A DNA stretch of 64,000 bases from Galerina marginata (GCA_023014335.1 JAECYW010000005.1:372001-436000); one strand, 5' to 3'. Shown: positions 50,331-62,500, numbered from the stretch's first letter. A program made the numbers and translations. The notes: generated by a model not told the origin, from the letters alone.

Positions 50331-50970
50331 GAGCAGGGCCATTTCCGTAAGCTGCGAAGTCATCGAACACGAGTTCAGTGCACCTACGTATTTCGCCGAT
50401 TGGGCGATAAGAAACAGGCGCCTAAAAAATGAGAAGCGCTGAGAGTGTTGAAAACCTGTTCAGTGAGTTTGTTACCATCAGGCTGGGCCCATGTTAATCC
50501 CGAGCATTAGAATGGCATTGACAGTGGGAAGGGATTCTCTTATCTCTGGTTCTATCTAAAGCTTAGAACACGAGTGCCATTGTTGCCGTCAAGGAAGATC
50601 TACCTGCACAATCAAATATGAACAATGATGTTTAGTGTTTCTAATACCAGAGGCTGGGTTACACTTCTGCGGACATAGTGTACTCGAGAGTTCGCATTAC
50701 GACTACTAAAAAGTTAATTTGAGACTCTCAGCTAGGTGTGTCGTACCGTTGATTAACTAACCCATGTATATATCGTCCTGTCAAGACCAGCATGGATCAG
50801 AAAGGCTAAACACGAAGTCCGGAACCAATTACCAGAGGACTGGAAACCTAATCGCCATACAATGTAACTCGGGACGGCATGAAAATTACACGGATCGGAA
50901 GTCTAAGAATAGCAGCAAGAGAGGCAAGAAGGGCTGAGGGTAGAAAATTGCTTCTAATCATGCTATGCTC
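50331..50970 (+). repeat. Diverged duplicate of 59641-60310
   Basis: Shared strings in the same order: GCGAAGTCA(T/G)CGAACACGAGTT, AAGCGCTGAGAGTGTTGAAA, ACCTGTTC(A/G)GT, CATGTATATAT, CCTGTCAAGA, AATTACCAGAGGACTGGAAA and GAGAGGCAAGAAG. Both copies lie downstream of a repeat block (6 and 7), so they may be the 3' flank of the same duplicated segment. No open frame is conserved between them. Confidence 0.8.
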
Positions 50971-51736
50971 CGTCGTATCATGGAATTCTCCGTACGTCAC
51001 AACTGGGTCGAAAGTTCGGCGGATAGAATGTTCGCAGACCAAAATGTACCGTGAGTGAATAGGCGTCTAAAATAGTCCTTGGCGCTTATCCGATTGAAGA
51101 CTGCGGAGCAGAATGTGAAAACTGGAATGACCATCAAGGGGTAAGTCATAATTAGTACCCGACTGCCGTGAAGCCGAATCCGAGAAGAATTTTGAAATGT
51201 GGGATGCGCAGTTTGTTTAGCGCCGTCAGCTTCCAATAAGCGGAACTAGAACGCCATGATCATGAGAGTTTGGCATGTCACCCGAATGGAAAAATCAGCG
51301 TGAGCAAAGGGTAGAGATGCCTTCATAGATGGAGCATGTCAAAATGGATGTGAGAGTTGCTAGAGTGATGCAAAAATATCCAGAGAGAATCCCATTCGAG
51401 TACGTTATATATGATACCTGCCGACTCATCGCCGTGGAAGAACTTTGGCCTTGCAAAGCTTTGCATTGGGCAATCAACAGACATTTCAGTTCTTGTTGGA
51501 CCTTCGGTCTACCGAGAAGCTTGAATATAATTAGTAGGTACTAGATGGGTAACTAGCTGAAAATAGGTACTCTCATGGGCTAAGCTCGAGGCGGAACAGC
51601 ACTACACGGAGAATCATGTCATGTCTTAAAAATAGCAACGTTAATTTTTCCCCTGAAGATGACTGGTTCTTTGGCCACGCTAAAGACATTCTGAATGGTT
51701 CAAATTACATTATCTGTGCCGGACATCTCGAAGGCT
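50971..51736. other. Intergenic region downstream of the oxygenase gene
   Basis: No convincing gene is visible on either strand. Short frames exist but show no splice pattern or family resemblance. Confidence 0.4.
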
Positions 51737-53342
51737 TCACGCCTGTCGCGTCACCCGTTTGGTGCTACCGACCATCTTAGATCGTGCTACGACCCATTCT
51801 AAATGAACAAATTTCAAGTTAATCTCTGGTTAATAAATTTTAACTTGAAACAAACCGTCAGACGTCATTGGTTTTCCACCAAGTGCAAGGTATTTTGGGA
51901 ACATATCCTTCGCTCCAAGCGCTCGAAGAGAAGGATGATTAAGGGGAGACAAGACAACATCCGGAAGGAAACGGAAGAAGTAGAAGAGTCCAAGTCTGTC
52001 AAGACTACCATGCATAGCTTTTATTAGAGGGTTCACGCGGTCACAAAAAGCTTGTTGAACCACTCACTGTCTTTGATCCTCAGGAGGTTCCTTGACTGAT
52101 CATTTTGAAACGTTAGAGAGATGCCAACAAATAAATACTGGCTGGAGAAATCTTACCCCGATGAGGCGCGGCCTTGAGAACGCCACCCGTCACAAATTCC
52201 ATGGAATCTCCCAAGTCAACAATAACGTGGTTCGGGTAATGTCGAATATAGCGCCATTCCCCACCAGGTGTGAGCACTTGTAACCCTGCAACGGGTTGCG
52301 AATACAGGAGGTTAACGGATCCGCTAGACGTGTGCATTCATCAATCCATGAAAGCGATGTACTCCTATTCAGATGAACACGAGACCTACAGGTCGGTGTG
52401 CTCGCCTAGCCAAAGGTGCCTTTTCCTTACCCTATCTCGTTCTGTTGGAGGGTCTGCAGGTGACATCGGATGATGTGATTTTGAATTAAATAGTTGGTGG
52501 CGGAGGAACTTACGATACATTGCATACCGCAGATGGTCTTTGGTGTGCAACCACTCGAGTTTCTCGTCCGGTCGACCTCCAAGGGCGCTGCCGTTGTCGC
52601 GACGTCCGCGGTGGTGAAGTTTCCACAATCTATTCCCCATATCACATCTGGTTCTCGTATTTGAGCTTATTGACAACTTACGAGTCAGGCTCCAGACCTA
52701 ATCCACGGGAGATGATTTCGAGGATCTTCCGGAGAATAACGTAATGATTATACTATTTTGATGTTGTGGAAGCGAAGACCGAAGACATATTTTAGAAAAT
52801 ACCTCCATAAATTGTTTAATTTCGCCGAAGAATGGTTTTGCAGCACCCGGTAGCCTAGATTCCACGGTTGTGGATGGATAGAGACCAAAATGCTAGAAAC
52901 CGAAGGGCGTCAGTCCTGGAGATGAACGAGTTTGGAAAATGCTTTACCTCTAGGGTATCGAAAGCACCATCGGGCCTATAGTAATAGCCTTGGGGCTACC
53001 TGCTATCAAGTTACGCCCGTGTCAAGTGGTAGACTCACCTACCTTATACCCAGCCCAGCTACCCTCTTTAATGGATGCATGTAACGCTTTCTTCTCTGAC
53101 TCAGGTACTTCGGCTAGCAACTTTCCTAGTGAGAATTGGCGATGGATCTGCTCGTCACTAAGCCCGAGTCCTTTAATCGCGATAAATCCCAGGGTACGGA
53201 AAGCCTTCATAGTCCGAGCAATAATGTCGGTATGAACATCGATCCTACTAGGATCTTGCAGCAATAGAGGCCCTGACTCCAACGCGTGAAAATCGGAGAG
53301 GTCGATCACTTCGAGATCGACATATTGCTCTACAGTTCCCAT
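51737..53342 (-). CDS. 2-oxoglutarate/Fe(II)-dependent dioxygenase, isopenicillin N synthase-like, 10 exons, 363 aa
   Basis: Exons, in transcription order (minus strand): 53342-53039, 52988-52948, 52892-52803, 52752-52682, 52629-52514, 52453-52390, 52323-52157, 52095-52068, 52004-51856, 51798-51737. The joined frame is open. An N-terminal DIOX_N-like part (VDLEVIDLSDF, FRTLGFIAIKG) is followed by the double-stranded beta-helix core. The iron ligands are visible as GEHTDLGS (His226, Asp228) and APHRV (His283). The usual 2OG-binding Arg-x-Ser site is represented by RLGLFYF, so the Ser is replaced by Gly. The C-terminus TSDEWVVARSKMVGSTKRV is typical of this fungal group. Substrates of such enzymes range from secondary metabolites to flavonoids. 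No biosynthetic cluster is visible next to it, so the substrate is unknown. Confidence 0.92.
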
Positions 53343-55658
53343 CGAGCAAGAAAATCGAATGTTCAGTCGCTTATACAATGGATACAATGTGGTGCTCACC
53401 ATCAGGAATCAATTTGGTTGTCGGAGGAAATATGTACGGCTCAAGCGGTTGGGTCTTGGAGTCGACTTTGCTGTGCTCTTTCATGGTTGCAACAAGGATG
53501 ATATTTGTCCAAGAGTGAACATGGCTGCACATAGGATATCCCCAGCTTAAATATAATTTTGCCAACCGGTTCGATACCGATTTTAGAACTATGCACTTGT
53601 TTCTGGATCAAAGCGACACAGCCTTTGTTTAAATAGAACGTATCACAACTCCTTAAGGCATTCAAACCGGCGACCAGGATCATTGCGAGGCCAGTGCAAT
53701 TTGAGGGCGCTACATGAATAGATCCGTGAATATTGGTGTAAGCGGTTTTCATATCGTCGGGCTTGCTCTGGGCTATCATCTCATAGCCTCCGTCAGTCGG
53801 GCAGCTTTAATGATGCGATGACCGATAAAACCACGGTCTACTGTCGAGAGCCAGACCATATGAGTGTACTCTAACAGGTAAGGTAAACAGTATGGAAAGA
53901 AGTAGAGAAACTGGACGACAGGCGGTCGTGTCAGGATTGATAAGATAAGATCAAACGGTCCGTTATCAGTTCACCTGACTCCCCATCTACGAACCAGTAC
54001 GGGCTGACAACCTTCCTCTGAGCCATTTGACCAGAAGCATTCCAGTCGACAACGTTTCCAGAACCCAGCAAGCGGCGACACGAAGCAGTGCCCAACATTC
54101 AAGCAGTGAGGTGGAAGATACACCAGATCCGACAATGTCAGCGCTTCTTTTTCTGGCCAACCCACCCCAAAACTACGAGCGGCCATGAGGTCTTCGCGAG
54201 GTTCAGCGACAGCACTATGCTGCGTTAAATTGAGTTATGCACGGCTTGAATCACAGGTATTACCATTCTGACGGTAATGCTGCCTCGTGGCGACGCCCTA
54301 AAACTGGCATTCTACTTGCACCGTTTATCGGCGTGTTAGTAAACATATAGGGTGTGCGAAGTGGTATAGTTAAGTAGTGGGATTTTGGTCGGGCGTCAAA
54401 CACTCGCGTTGTGGCAGAAAATGATATTTCGCGGAGTTTATTGATATCTCGCGGAGTTTAGTGGGAACCTCTTTTGGCATTTCAGATCTAATTTAAGCGT
54501 GAGGGAAGCTGGAAGGCATGTTAAAAGTCAAAATCAGTAGAGGCCATGGGTCATCCCGTCGCTCAAACGGGTGCCGGACAAGGAGTTGAAGGTCGTGTTA
54601 TCTCCTAATTAGAATGCCAGGAGAGATAGATATGACCCTGAACAAAGTTTTGACGGTAAAATAACGAGTCCAAATATAACAAGACTGGTAACGTATCCGC
54701 CAAAGATGTCACCGCATTGGAAATTACACCCTCAAACGTTGTGCCGCTTTACCCCATCTGTCAAGGACACAAGGACTGTCGCATGCTGATTCACCTCTCA
54801 AATGTCACAAAGCGATCGCCTCCCACCAGTCCGGCATTTTTCACATTGAACCTTAAATACAGTGCCATATCTTGACATGTTCCCTAAAATTGACACATAG
54901 ATGAACATCTGTTCGATCTGACTGATTACAATGAGTTTTTGGATTCAAGTCTATACCACTACCTCATGACTGCGACAGGTTTCACGACCTACTAAGCGCG
55001 CTCTACCTTTCCGCAAGAGGGCAAGAATTCAATGTGAAGGAAAATACAACCTGAACTTGGAAGGGTCATTCTTCCCAAGGGTACTTCGTTCGGCATGGAC
55101 TTCCCAGACCTTGAATTCGGCGAGGAACTTCTGCGGAAGGCTTGTCAAGCTGTCAAGCTCGGGTATACTAGGGCCTGGCTAGCTTTATTTATATGCCCAG
55201 TCGGCAACAGACTTAGACAATTGATCTGATATCTACAAAATGTTAGTGGAGACATCTGAGGCGCTTCCTCTTGATACTGAGACCTGCCGTTCTAATGGGT
55301 TACTTATCATCTGCCTGGCCCGACTGTTTTCTGAATAGATCGATCTCAATACACTCGACATATGGCAGCCTGCCCCCGTTTTACAGTTATCCCTCGCATC
55401 CTCACGCAAGTACAGCTTTTCGGAAGCCAATCGGATCACTTCCTTATATTTAGTGAGCCTCCAAATGCCTGGAACGCCGCATTTTCAAAATGGGAAACAG
55501 GTCTATCTGTATAAAGTTTGTTTACCACCGGCCTTAACGCCTCACCAATAGGAGCAGTTACTGGACACAAGACCACGGTTGATTGTATTTAACATGCGGT
55601 TTCGTTATACCCCATCTTCTTGCCGTCCCAGGGTTCCCACCTTTGATTATCGATTACG
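53343..55658. other. Region upstream of the oxygenase gene, no supported gene
   Basis: Two minus-strand frames with ATG starts occur at 53441-53779 (112 aa) and 53971-54186 (71 aa). Neither resembles a family I know and neither could be extended through introns; the first has internal splice-like sites and could be a relic. The rest is AT-rich with frequent stops. Confidence 0.4.
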
Positions 55659-56262
55659 ATGGGCAGCGCGGATATCACCCCTCACCTCGTAATAACCACC
55701 CAGTTCATCTCCTGCGAGGTATCCGATGTGTGGACTATCAAACCACTCATCGTACAACCCTCTGATAAGTTGTTGGCTATACAGGTAGGTATTGATTGCA
55801 AGACGATTCACCTGGAGATACTGTTTATTAATTGCGATATATTAGGTTACCCTCACAGATACCAAGGGTTTATACGTGTGGCACATTATAGAAGGTCCAG
55901 CAAACGAAGACGTATCTGCATCACCTCTGTTATGTTCTCCTACCCCGCCATACAGCGGTCGCATTGGCTCTCCGTTCCTGTCAAACCCACACTATAAAAT
56001 TCTAGCCACGACAGCGACGGCAGACAAACCACCATCTACTCTTCTTTCCGAGCCGCGTACCTTCACGATCCACCCGAAACCCAACCATCGTTACTATCAA
56101 GTGATGACGTCTATGTATGGTAAATCGGCTACCACCATTGTCCACGGTATCTATTTGGACGAGGATACGGCTGCAGCGTTTCATCTGCTTGGTGATGAGG
56201 ACCTCCACCCCGTTGTCCCGCCTAGACCGATGTTGGATGAAGTCAGGCGTCAGATTCAGTGA
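55659..56262 (+). CDS. Unrecognised protein, two exons, 180 aa
   Basis: Exons: 55659-55784 and 55846-56262, joined at CAG|GTAGGT ... ATTAG|GTT in phase 0. Both exons stay open on each side of the intron with the same reading frame, and the splice signals match those of the other genes. This supports a real gene. The product begins MGSADITPHLVITTQF and ends in DEVRRQIQ. The middle is a Pro/Ser/Thr-rich loop and the C-terminal part is mixed alpha/beta with acidic patches. There is no signal peptide or membrane segment. Extra exons upstream are possible, since the frame before the ATG is not closed far away. I do not recognise the family. Confidence 0.6.
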
Positions 56263-56581
56263 TAGAATCAGATAAAACTCACGCGGCTATGAATTCTTCC
56301 TTTCCTTGATCGAACCGTTCAGAGCACTCTCCTCATCATAATGCTGATATTCATTTTCCAACATATAAACCGTGTAATTCACCGGTAAACATCATATACA
56401 TTGAAAAAGCTAGCGATAACAAACTATGTGGGCTTCTGGATAAGTATGAATGTTGTCGCCGAAGGAGGGTAACTGCGAAGTGATACTTGCCTTGCAGTAG
56501 CACTTCGAGCAATTTGGTTTCTTTTTTTCTGCCTGATGCGTAGCGCTTTTTCTGCTTTGCTATTACTGCAAAGCGGTTTCG

Positions 56582-56797
56582 TTGTCGATAGGACTCCATT
56601 ATTTTGTTCGTGCGCTGGTTTTTGAAGCACGGTGGCAACTCGATCTCGTGTGGCCGCTGGACTTGTTTCACAAGGCACTTACAGGCTCTACCATTTGTCT
56701 CTCCGTGTTGCTCAAGACTCCCTGTCAAATCAGCATCCAAGTGTTGACCCACAGTCCTCAGATTGGAGGCGAAGGGGGAGGGGGCAAGCGACCGTGA
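56582..56797 (+). pseudogene. Coding-like head module of repeat block 7
   Basis: A frame of about 71 codons runs through the head of block 7. In block 6 (48648-48850) the corresponding frame is also open and most differences keep the peptide similar: YFVRALVFEAR, QLD, ISIQV, HSPQIGG and GGKRP are shared. This points to descent from a real exon. No start context, family or downstream exon could be secured, so it is called a relic. Confidence 0.45.
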
Positions 56798-59510
56798 CGT
56801 GGCACGACTTGGGCACGACGATGGCTCTGAATTTTCTTACCATCTGGATTTACACCTAAGGTTAGTCTATCAACTCATTATCCGTGGAGCAGGAGCAGCA
56901 CTCACATTCTGTGCGCTCTCGACTTGCTCTCGACGCTTACTCGACGCTTGCTCGACGCGATCATCACCATCTTCCGAGTCGTGTGGGTGGATGTGGGCGG
57001 GAGGGCAGTGCGCCTGGGTTAGGGTTCGGATTCTGATCCGGTGCGCGTCGAGGCACTTCCTGGACCATTAGGTAATCCACAGCCGCGTTTATCTTTTCTT
57101 TCTCCCACAGCTGGTTCTGCGACTACCACCACCATCGATATCGGTGGTTTCTTCTTGAACGACGACTCTGACCCTGATTCTGGCTTGCTTCAATCTGATT
57201 CTTCTTTACCTTTGGCTGTTAAGACTGTTAACTGTAACCTGTCTGTCAAGATCGAACCTCTAGCTTGTTAGTTTCACCGTTGCTGCCCTCCCCCCAACAA
57301 CTAACGGTCCTGGCCGACAACTCTGAGACGGTTCATCTAAGGATATGATTGACGTCTGATCGTTTAAAATTGACCTCAGCTTCCCTCTATCTAACTGCCA
57401 GGTCCAGGAACACCCTCGGCGCGGTTCCTAGGTCTCACTTACCCTCCCTCGTCGCTGCTCTTCAGCTCTTCGCACACTTATCGGGCCAAGCGGTACTGGG
57501 ATGGTCTGTAAACGGACATGGGTTCCAGAAGGTGGCTAATTCTACGGCTTGATGATACGAAATGTTGCCCCTCTGTCCCCCTCGTTAACAACGACAACTC
57601 GCTGCGCTTCTCCTGCTTTTTGCAGCTTCTTACCTCCCTTTAGCCATCGCCGCGCAGCTCTACTGCTTTTTAAATGCTCATCTGCTCCACATATCTCATC
57701 AGATGGCGGGCATATAGGACGGATGTACTCCATTTGATATGGTACGCCAGCTGGGCAGCATGGGGATGATGTTTTGGGAATGGTGGATATATGTGCGCCG
57801 AGGTGATCAAGTCAAGTGGAACCAGTTCGACGGCGAGTTGCCTAGATCTCTGGGCTACGTATTTCCCCCCCCCCCCCCAACCTCAGCATACGACGATGGG
57901 ACGCATAACCGCGTGGATCTGGGCTAGGGCTGGCGTAGGGCTGGCCCGACTTCAAGATGAAGGCTGACGACCTCGAACACGAACTGCACTCCTTCCTCTC
58001 GACGTTATGTGTGTGTAAATCAAGCAGTTCTTTCCCGTCCTTCGGACCCTCGCCTCCGCCTCGCGCTCGCTGCATCCCTCTCCCTCTCAATTCGTAATCG
58101 TTCAGCTGATAGAACTGAATTGAGCTGAACTGAACAACGCTTCTAAGATCTATGCCATCGGTGAGTTTCTAGCTTATTGGATGAAATGGGTGAACTTACT
58201 CTATCTACAGTATAACGTCAACGCGAGACGCAACTCTGGAATCTATGGCTTAAAGTCTGAATCTACACCGCCTCCTCAGCCACCCGCTGTTGACTCCAGC
58301 CACAGAATACCCTCAGCGCAGCTCCTGGGTCTCAGGTACCCTCCCTCGTCATTGCTCTCCTGCTCGCTTCGCATGATCATCGCGCAGAGCAGTATGAGGA
58401 TGGTCTCCCACGTACTCCACCGCTGCGCCGAGGGTATCCGTGTGATCAACTTCCCAGTGGATGGTGGTATACTAGGAAACGAAATCGCTTGGTCTCGAGG
58501 TTGAGCTTTGATCCTGATTCCTGCTTCTTTCATCCATTTTACGGCGTTCTTGGACTGCTATGTGCCGAAAAAGCCCCCAAGGCCAACTCCAGATCGCGGC
58601 AGCCTTGGGCTTTGACATCCTTAACAGATGGCTCCACGCGGGTTCAACGTTCAGCTTTAAGGCATTAGGCAGTTGTCGGATGGGAGCGAGAACGCGCTAG
58701 ACTTCAAGGTAAAGGCTCGACAACCCCGTAATCGGAGCTGTACTCCTTTATTTCGATGATCATAAAACGTAGATCTCGTTCCCGTCCTGCGCACCTGCCT
58801 CCGCCTTGCGTTCGTGTTCCTTGCACCCACTTTCCGGCATTTGAACCAACCCGCCATCAATACTTCAGCTGACAGAATAGCACAGAACACAATGCAACAG
58901 AACGATGCTTCTAATATTTATGTCATCGGTGTGGACTAGTACGCGCCAGAAAAACCCAGCCCTCTAAATCCAATTCCAGATCGTGGCTGGGAACGCGTTG
59001 GACGATGCTACTAACTTCTACGACATTGGTGAGTTATTAGCTTCTTGGGTGGATTTTAATCTGAATCTGCTAGTAGAGTATTCGTTTAACGCCAAAGCGA
59101 GTCAGATTACTGCCGTCGAGCAGGCTGTGATTGTGAGTCCGATTTGACATCGTTGCGGCAACTGTCTTTCCTTTCCTTCGTACTCGCTTCTGCTGCAGCT
59201 CCGCTATCTCCATCTACCGGAAACGGCGTTTTCTTGGTATGATTGTTACATCTCAATCCGACCCTTTAAATAATGTTAAGCTTTTTCTTTTCTCTCTTAT
59301 CTCTACCTTCCTCCAGTTTTTATTTTATTACTCGCCATCTCCATTTCGTTCTGATATACATCGAGTTTGCAATGTGGACTAATACGTTATTCGAGAGGAA
59401 CGAATGCACTGTTCATCAACGGCAGGGACCAATCCAACCCTACAACCTCATCGGGACCAACGCACGACAGTGACAAGGCAGTCAGTGACCTCCTTGTTCT
59501 CAGTGTATCC
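56585..59510 (+). repeat. Longest copy of the dispersed repeat family (block 7)
   Basis: It contains the full module order. Coding-like head at 56585-56930; GCGCCTGGGTTAGGGTTCGG near 57009; CCATTAGGTAATCCACAGCC near 57064; palindrome ACCATCGATATCGGTGG at about 57132; CACCCTCGGCGCGGTTC near 57409; GATGATACGAAA near 57549; a 14-C run at 57865-57878; GCGCTCGCTGCA near 58060; intron-like segments at 58161-58210 and 59029-59078; tail GACCAACGCACGACAGTGACAAGG near 59455. Some central sub-units are present more than once. It serves as the best reference copy in the window. Confidence 0.8.
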
Positions 59511-59640
59511 GTTATCGTAAGGGGCCTAACAAGTTGATTCTGAGCTTCTGACGACCAATTCCTCTGCGACACTCCTGTAAAATTTTTGTTGGCCAATTCC
59601 AACACTTCGCAGATCTCGTCCGTGTGAACTCAACTGATTA

Positions 59641-60310
59641 GGGACTTTACCGTAAGGTGCGAAGTCAGCGAACACGAGTTTAACGCACCTAACAATCGAA
59701 TCCCACATTTTTCGCCGATTGGACGGGAAAGAAATAGACGCCAGAATGGCCGAGAAGCGCTGAGAGTGTTGAAAACCTGTTCGGTAAGTTCGTTCCCATC
59801 GGGCTGCGCTCATGCTAATTCTGAACACTCCAATGGCGTTGACAGTGAGAAGTGATTCTTCTATTTCTGGATCCCTAAATTACACTGTCTGCCTTCCTTG
59901 GGAGTGAGGTGACATTCGACCATTCTCCAAAGTTCTGGAGACCAGCTCACGATATTGTGTTGGACAGTTATCAAATATCAGGGCTGGTTACAGTCCTGTA
60001 ATCTAATCTGTAGTTCTTATGAGTTCTTATCACCACAGCTGAAAGATTAAAGTAAGGCTCTCTCTTCGGTATCGGTGTCATTGATCCAGCCATGTATATA
60101 TAATATCCCTCCTGTCAAGAACTAATATGGTTCATTTGGCATGCACCCCAAAACTTAAATGCGAGGACGTGAACAAATTACCAGAGGACTGGAAACATAT
60201 CCGAAGACAATCTCACGGACGTCAGGCAGATTTTGGACAGTCTGAAATAGCCGCGGGAGAGGCAAGAAGCGCTGAGAGTAGTGCTTTTCTTTGAATCATT
60301 ACATTAGAAT
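59641..60310 (+). repeat. Diverged duplicate of 50331-50970
   Basis: It has the same ordered strings as listed for the partner. Identity is roughly three quarters by eye with several small indels. It follows repeat block 7 just as the partner follows block 6. Confidence 0.8.
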
Positions 60311-60879
60311 GTTACGTGGGGTCGTGGGTTCCTCGTCCCACCTTTATGGGGTGAAAGCGAGGGCCGTAATGAACATGAGACACCGATAGGCCGTATATGG
60401 CCAATGGAAATCGCTGAAGAGTAAGTAACAGCTGTGGCTTGTGCAGAGGTGAAGGCGCGCAATAACAGTACTCAGAGGAAGGCTAAAGAAACACAATGAA
60501 TACTGATAAAGGCGATGTTTGGACCAGAGAAAATGCTGACCTCGGTTCCAATGTCCAGAACGAGCAATTGCACTCCTTCCCATTCGTCTTCACAAATTGA
60601 CGACCGGAATAGTGAGCTCATCGTTATTTCCGCCCTTGACCTTGAAAGGACGACGGCGAGTTGGAGACATAACGGTATAAAGACGATATACTAATCTCCA
60701 GATGCAGGTGCACGCCCCTTCCGCTCATCCCCGATCGCTCGCTCAGGACCTCGCGATACAGCTGTACCCAGTTATCTGTGGTGGTTTTGAGGTCGCATTA
60801 TACTTCCGTGTCGGTCCAGTCAGAGCAGTTGGCCGACCAAAAGACAGAGAGTTAGGATATTTGAGCAGCATCGAGGTGG
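60311..60879. other. Intergenic stretch, nothing assignable
   Basis: Only short open frames without family resemblance are present. No repeat module of the main family is seen. Confidence 0.4.
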
Positions 60880-61140
60880 AGTAGGCCAATCAGACCTAAT
60901 GTAGCAGCTCGGTCTGGCAAGGTTCGGAAGCTCCTCGAGCAGTATGCTATCGCTTTGGCATGCGAATTGCGATGGCAAGAGGCAAGCAAGCTTCCACGTC
61001 ACAGGACCGCGCGTCGTCTACATACGGACAGGTTGTGCTACAGATGGGATCTTGTGCGATCTAATCTAATCGATGCTTAGGCACATGTTCCTTCCCGACG
61101 TGCCACGACTCAGTCGTTGATCCCACTATCGATATTGCCC
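60880..61140 (+). repeat. Diverged duplicate of 15411-15690, cut by the LTR element
   Basis: It shares GGCAAGAGGCAAGCAA, CCGCGCGTCG and GATCTAATCTAATC with the left partner. Similarity stops at about 61140, where the partner continues, suggesting that the retrotransposon inserted here. Confidence 0.7.
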
Positions 61141-62487
61141 GCAGAGCGCTGTGGTAGGGATTGACAATCCACTCGTCGATCTCCACTTTTAGTGTTGTGG
61201 GAACGTAGATTAGCTCAATATACCTTTTGTTTCATTTTCGCATTTCACGTCTTGAACACGATTATTTTCACTTTCTATTCAATTTCTAGGTAACTACCTA
61301 TCCTACCTTCAATTCTGTCCATGCGACGAGTGCGACACTCAACTGCGCCGGCGACAAATCAAGCCAAGTACAAAATCACACGCGATCGGCGGGAGCCGAA
61401 TGCGATCACTTACCGAATTTGGCCTTAACGGAGTCAATTTGGAATACGCCTCTGCTAGCACGCGCTTCGATATAACTCGCGCTATGCTCCCTCCCCTTTC
61501 CCGCAAAAATTCAACGAGATTCAACATCATCCCCTCGACATATATACGAAGTTTCGAAGGATTATCGGCACTGGTTCACGCTATGTTTCATTTCCGCTTT
61601 TCTAACTTGTTTTTCTGATTACAAAAATTCTTATCTCGATTTATCAGCCGGATTCTTATTTCAAATTCCTGTATCCCATTCCTTCGGACCCGGTCTGCGA
61701 AACCCGAAGGAGAGACAAGTCCTCGCGCTCCCATTCGACGAATTTCGGCTGCGAACACCGTCGGGGTCCGGTGTGCTGTCTGGTCAACAGCTTTTCATCA
61801 TCCTCGCGCCTTAATTCCTCGTCTCAACGTCACCAGGTCGATGCGCCAATCGGGAGGAGTCTCTCCGGAGGATTAGTAGGCTTGGTACGATCCTTTTTCG
61901 TCATTTTATCGCATGGACTCTTAGGTACAATCACCACCCATTCCCATTTTTATTCATTCACCATTATGTTTCACCTTCCTTTCCACATTTCCACCTTGCC
62001 AAGACTCGTAGAATTATTACTATTGGTTCGTTTCGTTTCTATGGCGGTCCGAGTGACGTGAGAGCACGCGTGCACTCCGGAAAATTCGTTTGTATTCATG
62101 TTATATTAGTTTTGGGACGCCCCCATCGAATGGCACCTCTTTCTTGGACTTAGACTCTTCGTATACATTGAGAAAACGAGCCGCGAAGTCCTCAAACTTC
62201 AAGATATTGGTCAAACGATTTCTATTTACCTCAAATCCTGATTCGCAAAGTTAAGTTTCTCTTGTTTCTCGTGGATCTTTTGACTACGCGAAGTATAGGA
62301 ACTCCTCCTACTCTATCATTCACCCCTCTTTTGCACTGCACTCGCTTGTGCATCCCGGATTCATCTTTCGAGCTGAGTACTTATTTCCTCGATTTATTTC
62401 GCATTTATCTACTTTATCTATCTATCTCTATCTAGGCTTCTCTCGACCTTTCTTCTCCCCACCAGAGAACGCATTTCTCCACTACAG

Positions 62488-62500
62488 TGGTGACCGAGAC
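62488..62500 (+). other. Candidate primer binding site of the LTR element
   Basis: TGGTGACCGAGAC directly follows a CTACAG end, the usual arrangement of LTR end and PBS. The matching tRNA 3' end was not checked. Confidence 0.5.

Noticed and set aside
53441..54186. Two minus-strand frames upstream of the oxygenase as genes
   Set aside because: They have ATG starts, but no recognised family and no consistent splice extension. They could be relics, but I cannot support a product.
600..57030. TTAGGG strings as telomeric repeats
   Set aside because: Each is a single TTAGGGTT inside a conserved repeat module, never a tandem array, and intact genes lie on both sides.
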